Positions 50,284 through 60,783 of a stretch of DNA of 64,000 nt are shown piece after piece. The notes below the pieces were generated by a model. That model had not been told where the DNA came from and did no database searches. It worked only from the letters and a program-made list of their open reading frames with translations. How positions within the stretch are numbered: position 1 is the first letter of the stretch; each line of letters begins with the position of its first letter. Made by a program: the position numbers and the translations under genes. Origin of the DNA: Umezawaea tangerina (GTDB lineage: Bacteria; Actinomycetota; Actinomycetes; Mycobacteriales; Pseudonocardiaceae). The DNA lies in contig NZ_PVTF01000003.1 in NCBI RefSeq assembly GCF_003002815.1, forward strand, positions 620,001-684,000, given 5' to 3'.

Positions 50284-53200
50284 CTAGTCGAACGCCTTCT
50301 TGATGATCTCGCGCTGCTCGACCTCGTGCACCTTGCTCGACCCCGCCGACGGCGCGGCCATCGGACGGCGGCTGACCCTGGTGGCGCGGAAGCGCTCGGG
50401 CAGCAGGTCAGGCAGTGCCAGGCCGTAGAACGGCCACGCACCCTGGTTGGCGGGCTCCTCCTGGGTCCAGCGGACCTCGGTGGCGTTGGGGTACTGCTCC
50501 AGCGCCTCGGTGAGCTTGCGCGCGGGCACCGGGTACAGCTGCTCGACCCGGACGACGGCGGTGTCCTTGACCTCGCGCTTCTCCTGCTCGGCCGCGAGCT
50601 CGTAGTAGATCTTGCCGCTGCACAGCACGACCTTGGTGACCTTCGACGGGTCCGGCTTCGTCGGGTCGGGGATGACCGACTGGAAGCGCTCCTCGGTGAA
50701 GTCCTCGACCGGGCTGGTCGCGGCCTTCAGGCGCAGCATCGACTTGGGCGTGAACACCACCAGCGGCCGGTTCACGCCGTCGAGGGCGTGGCGGCGCAGC
50801 AGGTGGAAGTAGTTCGCGGGCGTCGACGGCACGGCGATCGTCATCGACCCCTCCGCGCACAGCTGGAGGAACCGCTCGATGCGACCCGACGTGTGGTCGG
50901 GGCCCTGGCCCTCGTGGCCGTGCGGCAGCAGCAGCACGACGTCGGAACGCTGCCCCCACTTGGCCTCGCCGGACGAGATGAACTCGTCGATGACCGGCTG
51001 GGCGCCGTTCACGAAGTCGCCGAACTGCGCCTCCCACAGCACCAGCGCGTCGCTGTTGGCGACCGAGTAGCCGTACTCGAAGCCGAGCGCGGCGAACTCC
51101 GACAGCACCGAGTCGTAGACCATGAACTTGCCCTGGTCGTCGGACAGGTTCTGCAGCGGCGTGTACTCCGCGCCGGTCTTGCGGTCGACCAGCACCGCGT
51201 GGCGCTGCACGAACGTGCCGCGCCGCGAGTCCTGACCGGCCAGGCGGACCAGACGGCCCTCCAGGGTCAGCGAGCCGAACGCCAGCAGCTCCGCGAACGC
51301 CCAGTCGATGCCGCCCTCGCGGGCCATCTTCGACCGGCGCTCCAGGACCGGCTTGACGCGCGCGTGCGGCGTGAAGCCCTCCGGGAGGTTGACGTGCGCG
51401 TCGGCGATCTTCTCCAGCACCTCGATGCTCACCCCGGTGGGGAGCTTCGCGGGCACCTGCTGCTCGGACTCGACCGACGGGCTGGCCTTGGCCGGGTGCT
51501 TCTCCAGCTCGCGGACCTCGTTGAAGACGTGCTCCAGCTGGCTGGAGAAGTCCTGCAACGCCTTCTCGGCCTCCTCGACGGAGATGTCGCCGCGGCCGAT
51601 CAGCGACTCGGTGTAGGTCTTGCGCACCGAGCGCTTGGTGTCGATCACGTCGTACATGGCGGGCTGCGTCATCGAGGGGTCGTCGCCCTCGTTGTGGCCG
51701 CGGCGCCGGTAGCAGACCATGTCGATCACGACGTCCTTGTTGAACGCCTGCCGGTAGTCCACCGCCAGCTTCGCGACCCAGTAGCACGCCTCCGGGTCGT
51801 CGCCGTTCACGTGGAACACCGGGGCGCCGATCATCTTCGCCACGTCGGTCGAGTACTTCGACGACCGCGAGTTCTCCGGCGCCGTGGTGAAGCCGACCTG
51901 GTTGTTCACGACCACGTGCACCGTGCCGCCGGTGCGGTAACCGCGCACCAGCGCCAGGTTCAGCGTCTCGGCGACCACGCCCTGACCCGCGAACGCGGCG
52001 TCGCCGTGCATCGCGACCGGCAGCACGGAGAACCCGTCGCCGCCCTTGTCGAGGATGTCCTGCTTCGCCCGCACAATGCCTTCGAGCACCGGGTCGACCG
52101 CTTCGAGGTGCGACGGGTTCGCCGTCAGCGACACCTTCGTCTCGCCGTCGCCGAACATCCGGAAGTACTTGCCCTCGGCACCGAGGTGGTACTTCACGTC
52201 ACCGGAGCCGTGCGCCTGGCCGGGGTCGAGGTTGCCCTCGAACTCGCGGAAGATCTGCGAGATCGGCTTGCCCACGATGTTCGCCAGCACGTTCAGGCGG
52301 CCGCGGTGCGGCATGCCGATGACGACCTCGTCCAGCTCGTGCTCGGCTGCCTTGTCCAGCACCGCGTCCAGCAGCGGGATGACCGTCTCGCCGCCCTCCA
52401 GCGAGAACCGCTTCTGGCCGACGTACTTGGTCTGCAGGAACGTCTCGAACGCCTCGGCCGCGTTCAGCTTCGACAGGATGTACTTCTGCACGGTGGCCGG
52501 CGGCTTCTCGTGCGGGACCTCGACGCGCTCCTGGATCCAGTTGCGCTCCTCCGGCTCCAGGATGTGCATGTACTCCACGCCGACGGTGCGGCAGTAGGAG
52601 TTGCGCAGCACGCCCAGGATGTCGCGGAGCTTCATCCGCTCCTTGCCCGCGAACCCGCCGACCGGGAACTCCCGCTCCAGGTCCCACAGCGTCAGGCCGT
52701 GCGACAGGACGTCGAGGTCCTTGTGGCTGCGCTGGCGGTAGTTCAGCGGGTCCGTGTCCGCCATCAGGTGGCCGCGGGTGCGGAACGCGTCGATCAGCTC
52801 GATCACGCGGGCGGTCTTGTCGACCGAGCCCTCGGGGATGTCGGCGACCCAGCGGATCGGCTCGTAGGGCAGCCGCAGCGACGTGAACACGTCGTCGTAG
52901 AAGCCGTCCTCGCCCAGCAGCAGCTGGTGGATCCGGCGCAGGAACTCGCCCGACTCGGCGCCCTGGATGATCCGGTGGTCGTAGGTGGAGGTCAGCGTGA
53001 TGACCTTGCTGACGCCCATGTCCGTCAGGGCCTGCTCGCTGCTGCCCTGGAAGTGCGCCGGGTACTCCATCGCGCCGACGCCGACGATCGTGCCCTGGCC
53101 CGCGGTGAGGCGGGGGACCGAGTGGTTCGTGCCGATCGTGCCGGGGTTGGTCAGCGAGATGGTCGTGCCCGAGAAGTCCTCCGACCCGAGGCCGCCGGTG

Positions 53201-53988
53201 CGGGCCTTGCGGATCAGGTCCTCGTAGGCCTGCCAGAACTGCGTGAACGTCATGTCCTCGCAGCCCTTGATGGAGGCCACCACGAGGGTGCGCGCGCCGT
53301 CCTTGCCGGGCAGGTCGATCGCCAGGCCGAAGTTGACGTGCTCGGGGGTCACCACGAACGGCTTGCCGTCGACCGACGCGTAGTGCCGGTTCATGTTCGG
53401 GTACGCCTGCAGCGCCCGCACGACCGCGTAGCCGATCAGGTGCGTGAAGGAGACCTTCCCGCCCCGCGTCCGCTTCAGGTGGTTGTTGATCACGATGCGG
53501 TTGTCGGCCAGCAGCTTCGCGGGCACGGCGCGCACGCTCGTCGCGGTCGGAACGGTGAGCGAGAGCTCCATGTTCTTCGCGATGGCGGCCGAGGCACCCC
53601 GGAGCTGCTTCTGCTCCTCGCCCTCGGCGGGCTTCACCGGCGCCGCCTTCGCGGCCTGCTGCGGCGCGGGCTTGCTCGCGCTCGGCGGCGTCGCCTTGGC
53701 AGCGGCGGGCGCGGGCGCCTTGGCGGCGGGTGCGGCCTGCTGGGGAGCGGGCTTCGTGGCCGTCGCAGCCTGACCGTTGGTGGTGTCGGCCGCACGGGTG
53801 GTGGTCGAGCCGGCCGCGGGGGCCGCGACGCTCCCGTTGCCGGATGCCCGCTGCGTCGGCTTGTAGTCGGCGAAGAAATCGTGCCACGCCGGGTCTACGG
53901 ACGACGGGTCGGCGAGGAACTGCTCGTACATCTCCTCGACCAGCCACTCATTGGGGCCGAACTGTGACGCAGGACTACTGCTGGACAC
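50284..53988 (-). CDS. kgd: multifunctional 2-oxoglutarate dehydrogenase/decarboxylase (Kgd/SucA)
   Basis: The product has 1234 residues and fuses an E1o start ([16 protein letters not shown]), an Ala/Pro-rich linker, an E2-like acyltransferase domain ([15 protein letters not shown]) and the thiamine-dependent E1 domain. ThDP/metal motifs are [14 protein letters not shown] and [28 protein letters not shown] lies in the transketolase-like part. It links the TCA cycle to succinyl-CoA or succinic semialdehyde and is controlled by GarA in mycobacteria. The GTG at 53988 starts MSSSSPASQ. Confidence 0.96.
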   Translation of the reverse strand: MSSSSPASQFGPNEWLVEEMYEQFLADPSSVDPAWHDFFADYKPTQRASGNGSVAAPAAGSTTTRAADTTNGQAATATKPAPQQAAPAAKAPAPAAAKATPPSASKPAPQQAAKAAPVKPAEGEEQKQLRGASAAIAKNMELSLTVPTATSVRAVPAKLLADNRIVINNHLKRTRGGKVSFTHLIGYAVVRALQAYPNMNRHYASVDGKPFVVTPEHVNFGLAIDLPGKDGARTLVVASIKGCEDMTFTQFWQAYEDLIRKARTGGLGSEDFSGTTISLTNPGTIGTNHSVPRLTAGQGTIVGVGAMEYPAHFQGSSEQALTDMGVSKVITLTSTYDHRIIQGAESGEFLRRIHQLLLGEDGFYDDVFTSLRLPYEPIRWVADIPEGSVDKTARVIELIDAFRTRGHLMADTDPLNYRQRSHKDLDVLSHGLTLWDLEREFPVGGFAGKERMKLRDILGVLRNSYCRTVGVEYMHILEPEERNWIQERVEVPHEKPPATVQKYILSKLNAAEAFETFLQTKYVGQKRFSLEGGETVIPLLDAVLDKAAEHELDEVVIGMPHRGRLNVLANIVGKPISQIFREFEGNLDPGQAHGSGDVKYHLGAEGKYFRMFGDGETKVSLTANPSHLEAVDPVLEGIVRAKQDILDKGGDGFSVLPVAMHGDAAFAGQGVVAETLNLALVRGYRTGGTVHVVVNNQVGFTTAPENSRSSKYSTDVAKMIGAPVFHVNGDDPEACYWVAKLAVDYRQAFNKDVVIDMVCYRRRGHNEGDDPSMTQPAMYDVIDTKRSVRKTYTESLIGRGDISVEEAEKALQDFSSQLEHVFNEVRELEKHPAKASPSVESEQQVPAKLPTGVSIEVLEKIADAHVNLPEGFTPHARVKPVLERRSKMAREGGIDWAFAELLAFGSLTLEGRLVRLAGQDSRRGTFVQRHAVLVDRKTGAEYTPLQNLSDDQGKFMVYDSVLSEFAALGFEYGYSVANSDALVLWEAQFGDFVNGAQPVIDEFISSGEAKWGQRSDVVLLLPHGHEGQGPDHTSGRIERFLQLCAEGSMTIAVPSTPANYFHLLRRHALDGVNRPLVVFTPKSMLRLKAATSPVEDFTEERFQSVIPDPTKPDPSKVTKVVLCSGKIYYELAAEQEKREVKDTAVVRVEQLYPVPARKLTEALEQYPNATEVRWTQEEPANQGAWPFYGLALPDLLPERFRATRVSRRPMAAPSAGSSKVHEVEQREIIKKAFD

Positions 53989-54426
53989 GGCTGCCGCTCG
54001 CCTCTATCCATCTCGCTCTTGGTGTCGACATAACTCCCTGCCAGGTTAGTCCCCCGCGTATGCCACTTCATACGGAGGATGCGCCTGCCAACGAGTGCTC
54101 CATCACAGGATCGGTCACGACCCCGCTCGTGTTGCACCCACTTGAGCATTGCTTGATGTGATCTCGCCGTCGACCTGGACCAACCCCGTTCCGGAGCCCC
54201 TCCTCGCGGCTCGACGAGGGCGCCGGAGGTTCCAGGATGTGAACCTCCGACTCCCACTTGGCGGACCGCCGCCGGGGTGACGGCAGCCCTTCCCGTAGCC
54301 CGGTGTCACCGGGCATTCCCCTCCGGGTGTACCCCGAAAGGGGGGCGGTTCACGCCCGCACCGCGAACGTGACCACGGGTCCATGCTGACTGCTCCCGCC
54401 CTCCCGCGGGGGACGGATCCCGATTC
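53989..54426. other. intergenic region upstream of kgd
   Basis: This 438-bp gap should hold the kgd promoter. It contains the short inverted repeat GTATG-CCACTT-CATAC (54058-54073). Near the 3' end of the exporter gene are two small hairpins, CCCC-GAAA-GGGG (54332-54343) and GGGCG-GTTCA-CGCCC (54343-54357), that may terminate the exporter transcript. No gene was seen. Confidence 0.5.
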
Positions 54427-57400
54427 TCAGGCCGCCTCCTCGGCGGGCAGGCCGAAGCGCCACAACCTGGCATACGTGCCGCCCGCCTCCAGGAGTTCAC
54501 CGTGCGTGCCCTGTTCCACGATCCGACCGCCCGCCAGCACCACGATCCGGTCGGCTCGCGCCGCCGTCGCGAGCCGGTGCGCGACGACGAACGTGGTCCG
54601 CCTGCCCGCCAGGTGGTCGCTCGCGGCCAGCACCGCCGTCTCCGTCGCCGGGTCGAGCGCCGCCGTGGCCTCGTCGAGGAGCAGCAGGTCGGGGGCCACC
54701 AGCTCGGCCCGCGCCAGCGCCACCAGCTGGCGCTGCCCGGACGACAGGCCCTGGCCGCGCTCGCCCACCTGCTGGTGGAACGCCGACGGCAGCGCCGCCA
54801 CGACCGGCAGCGCCCCCACCGCGCGGACCGCCCGCTCCACCTCGGCGTCGGTGGCGTCCGGCCGCCCGTACCGGACGTTGTCCGCGACGTCGCCGCCGAA
54901 CAGGTGCGCCTCCTGCGGCACGACGCCCAACCGCTGCCGGAACTCCGGCAGGTCGTAGGACCGCACGTCCACCCCGTCCACCAGCACCGTGCCCTCGGTG
55001 GCGTCGTAGAACCGGGCGACCAGCTTGACCAGCGTCGACTTGCCCGCACCGGTCGCACCCACCAGCGCGACCGTCTCACCCGCCGCCACGTGCAGGGACA
55101 CCCGGTCCAACGCGGGCTCGTCGGTGCCCTGGTAGCGGAACGTCACGTCCCGCAGCTCCACCTCGCCGCGCAGCGCCACCACGTGCACCGGCTCCTCGGC
55201 GGGCGGCACCGTGCTCCGGGTCGCCAGCAGCTCACCGATCCGCTTCAGCCCCACCCTGGCCTGCTGGTACCCGTCGAACACCCCGGACAGCTGCATCACC
55301 GGCGCGAAGAACAACCCCAGGTACAGCAGGAACGCCAGCAGCACACCCGGCGTCAGCGTGCCCGCCGCCACCCGGTACGCGCCGACCGCCAGCACGGCCG
55401 CCTGCGCGACCCCCGACAGCATCGACACGAACGGGAAGTACGTCGCGATGTACCTCTGCGCCCGCAGCCTGGACACCCGGTAGGCGTCGCTGCGCTCGGC
55501 GAACGCCTTCGCCGACCGGCCCTCGCGGGTGTAGGCCTGCGACACCCGCAGCCCGGACACGTTCTCCTGGAGGTCGGCGTTGACCACGCTGACCCGTTCG
55601 CGCGCCTCTGTGTACGCCCGCGACGACAGGCGCTGGAACAGCACGGTCGCGACCAGCAGCACCGGCAGCACGGTCAGCGCCACCAGCGCCAGCGCCGGGT
55701 CGGTCAGCACCAGCGCGACGGCGATGCCGCCCACCGTCAGCACGCTGATCACCGCCGTGGTCAGCCCCGTCTGCAGGAACGTGGACAGCGCGTCCACGTC
55801 CGTCGTCATCCGGGTCATGATCCGACCGGCCATCTCGCGCTCGTAGTAGTCCAGGCCGAGCCGTTGCAGGTGGGCGTAGCTGCGCACGCGCAGCACGTAG
55901 AGCAGCCGCTCGCCGACCCGCGAGGTCAGCACGGTGTTCCACGCGGTGCTGAACCAGTTGAGCCCGACCAGCAGCAACCCGACCCCGGCGGCCGCCCACA
56001 GCGCGGTGGTCGACCGGCCCAGCACCCCGTGGTCGATGCCGTACCGGACCAGCGTCGGCAGCCCGATCGCCAGCCCCGCGTCCACCACGATCAGCAGCCC
56101 CACCAGCGCCATCGCCCACCGGGCGGGCCGCAGCAGACCGCGCAACCGGAAACCGGGGTCGGGCGCGGTCGGGTCCTCACCGGACAGCCTGGGCACCTCC
56201 GACGCGGGCGGCAACGCCTTGACCTGCGCCAACAGCTCCGGTGTCGCGGGAAGACCACCGGCCAGCGCCGACGTCGAGGCACCCCGCCCGGACACCGTCA
56301 CCGGCTTCACGGTCCGGTTCTCCGACGCCAGCCGCGACACGTCCTCCGGGTCGAACGACGGCCACAGCGCGGGCGTCGTCCCGTCCGGGCCCGGCTCCAG
56401 CACCGCGTCCGCACGGGTGTCGACCTGCTCGATCGCGTCGGTCGGCCCGGCCAGCAGCTCCCGGAACAGCGCGCACCGCCCGTCCAGCTCCTCGCGCGTC
56501 CCCACGTCCACGACCCGGCCGCGGTCGAGCACCGCGATCCGGTCCGCCAACGCCAGCGACGACCGGCGGTGCGCGATCAGCAACGTCGTCCGCCGCGCCG
56601 TGACGGCCGCGAGCGTGCGGTGGATCGCGGACTCGGTCGCCGTGTCCACCGCGGAGGTCGCGTCGTCCATGACCAGCACCCGCGGGTCGGTCAGCAGAGC
56701 GCGCGCCAACGCCACCCGCTGCCGTTGGCCACCGGACAGCGTGAGCCCGCGCTCGCCGACGACCGTGTCGTAGCCCGCGGGCAGGGCGAGGATGAACTCG
56801 TGCGCCTCGGCGGCCTTCGCCGCGGCGACGACCTGCTCGTCGGTGGCGTCCGGGCGGCCGTAGGCGATGTTGGCGCGCAGGGTGTCGGAGAAGAGGAACG
56901 CCTCCTCGAACACGACGCCGACGGTGCCGCGCAACGACGACAGCCGCAGGTCGCGCACGTCCACACCGCCGACGGCGATCGAGCCGGCGTGGACGTCGTA
57001 GAAGCGGGGGAGCAGCAGCGACACCGTGGACTTGCCGGAGCCCGCCGTGCCGACCAGCGCCAGCGTCTCGCCCGGCCGGACGTCCACGGTGACGTCGGAC
57101 AGGACCGGTTCGCTGCGGGTGTAGCCGAAGGTCACACCGGACAGGGAGATGCCGACAGGCCCGTCCGGGACGTCCTGGGCACCTTCCTTGTCGACCACGT
57201 CCGGCTGCGAGTCGATCAGCTCGTAGACCCGCTCGACACCCGCGCGGGCCAGCTGGGCGTTGACCACCAGACCGGACAGGAGCCGGGTCGGGCCGACGAG
57301 GTTGGCCACGTAGGTCGCGAACGCCAGGAACGTGCCGAGGCTGACCTGCCCGTGCAACGCCATCCAGCCGCCCAGCGCGAGCACCGCCACCTGGCCCACC

Positions 57401-58197
57401 GCGGGCAGCGCCGTCAGGGTCGCCGTGGGCTGGGCGGTCAGCCGGGCCGCCCGCATCCGCTCGGCGAACAGCGACCGGGCCTGCCCCTCCAGCTTGGCGA
57501 CCTCCCGCACCTCCTGGCCGAAGCCCTTGACCACCCGCACCCCGGTGACCGTCTCCTCGACGTGCTGCGCGAGGTCGGCCGCCCGCTGCTGGGCGGACCA
57601 GGTGGCCGGGAACAGGACCAGCCTGCTGCGCGTCGCGATCCACGCCACCGCCGGGACGACGACCAGCGCGATCACGGTGAGCAGCGGCGACAGCCACAGC
57701 ATCGCGACGATCGCGGCGGCGGTGAACACCACCGTCCCCACGGCCAACGGGACCATCGACAGCAGGCCCTGCACCAGCTGGAGGTCGGTGATCGAACGCG
57801 AGACGACCTGACCGGTGCGCAACACGTCCTGCTTGGCGCCGTCGAGACGCTGGACAGCGCCGAAGACGCCCTGGCGGAGGTCGTGCTGGACGTCCAGCGC
57901 CAGGCGACCGCCGAGGTAGCGGCGGAGGAACGCGGTCGCGAAGGTGAGCAGCTCCATGCCCACGAGGACCGCGACCAGCAGGGCTAGGCGTTCGGTGCGG
58001 CCGATCACGGCGTCGTCGACGGCGAGCTTGACGAGCAGGGGACCGGCGGCCTGGAGACCGACGCCGAGCACGGCCGCCACGACGGAGAGGAGCACCAGGG
58101 AGGGGTGCTGCCAGCAGGCGCGGGTGAGCTTGCGGATCCAGCCGGGGGTGTCTGGTGTGTCGGGGGTGCTGGATGTGTCGGGGTCGGAGGTAGTCAC
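54427..58197 (-). CDS. tandem (fused) ABC exporter, Rv0194-like
   Basis: The product has 1256 residues: TMD-NBD-TMD-NBD in a single chain. NBD1 has Walker A LVGTAGSGKST, signature LSGGQRQRVALARALL and Walker B VLVMDDATSAVD, in which the catalytic Glu is Asp. NBD2 has LVGATGAGKST, LSSGQRQLVALARAEL and the intact LLLLDEATAALD. The two ATP sites are therefore asymmetric, as in heterodimeric exporters. A remembered relative is the M. tuberculosis multidrug exporter Rv0194. The ATG at 58197 follows a Thr/Pro-rich start. Confidence 0.92.
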   Translation of the reverse strand: MTTSDPDTSSTPDTPDTPGWIRKLTRACWQHPSLVLLSVVAAVLGVGLQAAGPLLVKLAVDDAVIGRTERLALLVAVLVGMELLTFATAFLRRYLGGRLALDVQHDLRQGVFGAVQRLDGAKQDVLRTGQVVSRSITDLQLVQGLLSMVPLAVGTVVFTAAAIVAMLWLSPLLTVIALVVVPAVAWIATRSRLVLFPATWSAQQRAADLAQHVEETVTGVRVVKGFGQEVREVAKLEGQARSLFAERMRAARLTAQPTATLTALPAVGQVAVLALGGWMALHGQVSLGTFLAFATYVANLVGPTRLLSGLVVNAQLARAGVERVYELIDSQPDVVDKEGAQDVPDGPVGISLSGVTFGYTRSEPVLSDVTVDVRPGETLALVGTAGSGKSTVSLLLPRFYDVHAGSIAVGGVDVRDLRLSSLRGTVGVVFEEAFLFSDTLRANIAYGRPDATDEQVVAAAKAAEAHEFILALPAGYDTVVGERGLTLSGGQRQRVALARALLTDPRVLVMDDATSAVDTATESAIHRTLAAVTARRTTLLIAHRRSSLALADRIAVLDRGRVVDVGTREELDGRCALFRELLAGPTDAIEQVDTRADAVLEPGPDGTTPALWPSFDPEDVSRLASENRTVKPVTVSGRGASTSALAGGLPATPELLAQVKALPPASEVPRLSGEDPTAPDPGFRLRGLLRPARWAMALVGLLIVVDAGLAIGLPTLVRYGIDHGVLGRSTTALWAAAGVGLLLVGLNWFSTAWNTVLTSRVGERLLYVLRVRSYAHLQRLGLDYYEREMAGRIMTRMTTDVDALSTFLQTGLTTAVISVLTVGGIAVALVLTDPALALVALTVLPVLLVATVLFQRLSSRAYTEARERVSVVNADLQENVSGLRVSQAYTREGRSAKAFAERSDAYRVSRLRAQRYIATYFPFVSMLSGVAQAAVLAVGAYRVAAGTLTPGVLLAFLLYLGLFFAPVMQLSGVFDGYQQARVGLKRIGELLATRSTVPPAEEPVHVVALRGEVELRDVTFRYQGTDEPALDRVSLHVAAGETVALVGATGAGKSTLVKLVARFYDATEGTVLVDGVDVRSYDLPEFRQRLGVVPQEAHLFGGDVADNVRYGRPDATDAEVERAVRAVGALPVVAALPSAFHQQVGERGQGLSSGQRQLVALARAELVAPDLLLLDEATAALDPATETAVLAASDHLAGRRTTFVVAHRLATAARADRIVVLAGGRIVEQGTHGELLEAGGTYARLWRFGLPAEEAA

Positions 58198-58304
58198 GGG
58201 GTTCAGGTTAGGGCGGTGCGGGGGAGGGGGTCGGGTTGTTTGCCCTCCCGCTGTGGGAGGCTCTCGGCCCTCTCACTCCGCGAGTTCGGCTCTTGGTCCT
58301 CCTA

Positions 58305-58380
58305 CCCCTGGGGAAGCCCTGCCCTGCCCTCCCACCGTGCGAAGCCCGGCCCCCGGCCGTTTCACCCCCTGGGGAAGCCC
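58305..58380. repeat. 61-bp-spaced direct repeat next to repeat copy 2
   Basis: CCCCTGGGGAAGCCC occurs at 58305-58319 and again at 58366-58380. The intervening DNA repeats CCCGGCCCCCGGC-like sequence that also ends repeat copy 1, so the element is extended on this side. A CTCCC/GGGAG hairpin lies near 58250. Confidence 0.7.
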
Positions 58381-58620
58381 AGCCCCCGGCGCGCGATTGT
58401 CTCAATGCCCGATCTTCGTTGTCAAGACGATAGAGCTGTCTTGACAACGAAGATCGGGCAGGAGGGCGCTGTGGATCGGGGGCAGAGGGGAAGTCTGGCT
58501 TCGCCAGCATCGAGCTCCGCTCGACTCAAGCATCGGACTCCGTCCGACACTGCATCCTCGCTGCGCGTCGGACAAGGCCCCAGGCGCTTCGCGCCGGATG
58601 CGCGCTGGCGGGCTTCGCCC
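58371..58620 (-). repeat. dispersed GNA-triloop hairpin-array element, copy 2
   Basis: Read on the minus strand, this matches copy 1 (15712-16010) closely from GGCGAAGCCCGCCAGCG to TTGAGACAATCGCGCGCC, but has about two fewer modules. The GNA hairpins read GGCGC-GAA-GCGCC, GGAC-GGA-GTCC, GAGC-GGA-GCTC and TGGC-GAA-GCCA. The terminal 23-bp hairpin (58406-58460) keeps the loop AGCTCTATC and the inner TTGTCAAGAC stem, but its outer stem differs from copy 1 with matching changes on both arms. It begins 34 bp beyond the permease stop and lies upstream of the exporter gene. Confidence 0.8.
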
Positions 58621-58653
58621 GTCGTGGTGGGGTGGGTGGTGGGTATCGGCTTC

Positions 58654-59529
58654 TTAGGTGATGTCCTTGCGTTGGGTTGCGGCCCAGCCGCCCAGGAAGA
58701 AGACGGCGGTCCACACGAGGAAGATGAGGCCGCTGAGCCACCAGTCGAAGGCGCCGAGGGCGCCCGCGATGCCGCGGATGACCTCGACGAGTTCGTCGGG
58801 GACCACGCCGGCGGTGGAGAGGAAGATGGTGGCGGCGACGGAGCCGGTGAGGCCGTTGACGGAGCCGTTCGGCAGGAAGCCGATGACGGGGACGAGGTCC
58901 TGGGCGGCGAGGACCAGTTGGATGCCGTTCTCGAGGATGAGCATGTAGAGCAGCAGCACGATGGTGGTGCCGATCGGGCTGGTCATCAGGGCGCCGACGC
59001 CGACGCCGAGCATGGTCATGAGGATCGAGGAGAGGACGCCGACGGCGGCCATGGCGATCCAGCCGGCGGGGTCCGGGAGGGCGGCGGAGTCGGAGGTGAA
59101 GGCGATGCCGATGCTGACGGCGGCGACGATGGCGATGCCGTAGATGGCGCCCCAGGCGATGTAGACGATGAGCTTCGCCGACAGCGCGCCGACCCGGTTG
59201 GGGGCGGTGAGGAACGTGGTGGTGATGGTGCGCCGGTTGATCTCGTTGGAGATCGCGAGACCGCCGAAGATCATCGGGAAGACGGTGGCGATGTTGATGC
59301 TGCGGGCCATCCCGAACACCGACACCTGCCACTGCGACGAGTCGATGCCGAGCAGCTGGGTCAGCTCCTCGGCGTCGGCGCCGTTGACGACGTCCATGAC
59401 GCTCTTGCCGATGGCACCGGTGCCCAGCGCCCAACCGAGCGCCAGCAGGACCGTGGGGATCATCAGACCCCACCACAGCCCGGTGGTGGTGGTCTTGCGG
59501 AACTCCGCCTTGACGAGGTTCATCAACAT
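58654..59529 (-). CDS. ABC-2 type transporter permease
   Basis: The product has 291 residues and six predicted membrane helices, with the N-terminal NLVKAEFRKTTTTGLWWGL typical of ABC-2 permeases. A conserved NRRTITTTFLTAPNR cytosolic loop and the C-terminal LSGLIFLVWTAVFFLGGW are visible. The ATG at 59529 overlaps the stop of the ATPase gene (TGATG), so the two subunits are coupled. Its substrate is unknown. Confidence 0.9.
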   Translation of the reverse strand: MLMNLVKAEFRKTTTTGLWWGLMIPTVLLALGWALGTGAIGKSVMDVVNGADAEELTQLLGIDSSQWQVSVFGMARSINIATVFPMIFGGLAISNEINRRTITTTFLTAPNRVGALSAKLIVYIAWGAIYGIAIVAAVSIGIAFTSDSAALPDPAGWIAMAAVGVLSSILMTMLGVGVGALMTSPIGTTIVLLLYMLILENGIQLVLAAQDLVPVIGFLPNGSVNGLTGSVAATIFLSTAGVVPDELVEVIRGIAGALGAFDWWLSGLIFLVWTAVFFLGGWAATQRKDIT

Positions 59530-60746
59530 CAGACGCCGCCCCCGTATCCACCCTGGCCCGGCTGCTGGTAGCCCGGAGGAGGTGTTTGCTGCTGTTGCTG
59601 TTGGTAGTCCTGCGGTGGGTACTGCGCGGGCGGGTAGCCCTGCGGCGGGTACTGCTGCGCCGGGAACTGCTGGGACGGGAACTGCTGGGACGGGAACTGC
59701 TGGGACGGGGTCGGCGGGGCGTAGTAGCCGCTCTGGTTCGGCGGGCCCGCGTACGGGTTCGGGGCGCCGTAGGGGTTCGGGTTCGGGCCCGCGCCGGTGT
59801 ACTGGCCGTTGGTCAGCTGGAAGAACAGCTGCTCCAGGTCGACCCGCTCCTCCTGGATGCCGTAGATCGACACCCCGGCCTTCAACGCGCTGTCCGCGAC
59901 CTGCTTGGCGTCGATGCCGCTGATCGCGAGCCTGCCGTCCGGCACCTGCTCGATCCCGGTCACACCGTCCGCCTGCAACGCCGTGACCAGCGCGGACGCG
60001 TCCGACGGCTGGACCAGGACGCGGCTGCGCTGCGACCCGCGGAGCTGGTCGAGGCTGCCGTAGTACATGGTCTGGCCGCGGCTGACGATCACCACCTGGT
60101 CCACGGTCTGCTCGACCTCGGCCAGCAGGTGGCTGGAGATCAGCACCGTGCGGCCCTGGCGGGCGTAGCTCTGCAGGAACGTCCGCAGCCACGCGATGCC
60201 CTCGGGGTCGAGGCCGTTCGCGGGCTCGTCGAGCACCAGCACCTGCGGGTCGCCGAGCAGCGCGGTCGCGAGCGCGAGCCGCTGCTTCATGCCCAGCGAG
60301 AACGCGCCCGCCTTGCGGTGTGCGGCCTGGCCGAGGCCGACCAGCTCCAGCACGTGGTCGGCGGCCTGGTCGGGCACGCCGATCGCCGCCGCGTACACCC
60401 GCAGGTGGTTGCGGGCGGAGCGCTTGGGGTGGAACCCCTGCGCCTCCAGCACCGCGCCGACCACCCGACCGGGGTTGCCCAGGTTCCCGAACGGCTGCCC
60501 GTTGATCAGCCCGATGCCCGCCGTCGGCGTGACCAGGCCGAGCAGCATGCGCAGGGTCGTCGTCTTCCCCGCGCCGTTCGGACCCAGGAAGCCGGTGACC
60601 GAACCCGGTTCCACCGTGAAGCTCAGGTTCTGCACCGCGGTGACCGGACCGAACTGCTTGGTCAGGTTCTGCACCACGATGCGCCCACTGCCGTCGTGCA
60701 CGCGTTCCCTCCCGATGGCGGGTGTCGTGGCCCCGCTCGGGGTCAT
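59529..60746 (-). CDS. ABC transporter ATP-binding protein with Pro/Gln/Tyr-rich tail
   Basis: The product has 405 residues. Walker A GPNGAGKTTTLR, signature FSLGMKQRLALATAL, Walker B VLVLDEPANGLDPEG and H-loop ISSHLLAEVE identify the ABC-2 drug-export ATPase class. After about residue 310 comes an 85-residue low-complexity tail with repeated PSQQF units and PPQGYPPAQYPPQ, ending QGGYGGG. The tail is encoded by a visible 15-bp tandem DNA repeat near 59656-59712. It may mediate membrane or protein interactions. The ATG at 60746 is preceded by AAGGCAGG. Confidence 0.9.
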   Translation of the reverse strand: MTPSGATTPAIGRERVHDGSGRIVVQNLTKQFGPVTAVQNLSFTVEPGSVTGFLGPNGAGKTTTLRMLLGLVTPTAGIGLINGQPFGNLGNPGRVVGAVLEAQGFHPKRSARNHLRVYAAAIGVPDQAADHVLELVGLGQAAHRKAGAFSLGMKQRLALATALLGDPQVLVLDEPANGLDPEGIAWLRTFLQSYARQGRTVLISSHLLAEVEQTVDQVVIVSRGQTMYYGSLDQLRGSQRSRVLVQPSDASALVTALQADGVTGIEQVPDGRLAISGIDAKQVADSALKAGVSIYGIQEERVDLEQLFFQLTNGQYTGAGPNPNPYGAPNPYAGPPNQSGYYAPPTPSQQFPSQQFPSQQFPAQQYPPQGYPPAQYPPQDYQQQQQQTPPPGYQQPGQGGYGGGV

Positions 60747-60783
60747 CCTGCCTTAACGGGAACGCCCGCCCCGGACGATCGGG

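Noticed and set aside
50326-53967. A 1213-codon open frame antisense to kgd.
   Set aside because: It mirrors the GC-biased third codon positions of kgd, has Arg/Val/Gly-rich composition without domains, and kgd on the other strand is unmistakable.
54502-57987. A 1161-codon frame antisense to the fused ABC exporter.
   Set aside because: It is a compositional shadow of the real gene; no recognisable motif, and the product is rich in Arg, His, Gln and Asp.
58305-58380. Treating the 61-bp spaced direct repeats as a CRISPR.
   Set aside because: Only two units with similar, not unique, intervening sequence.
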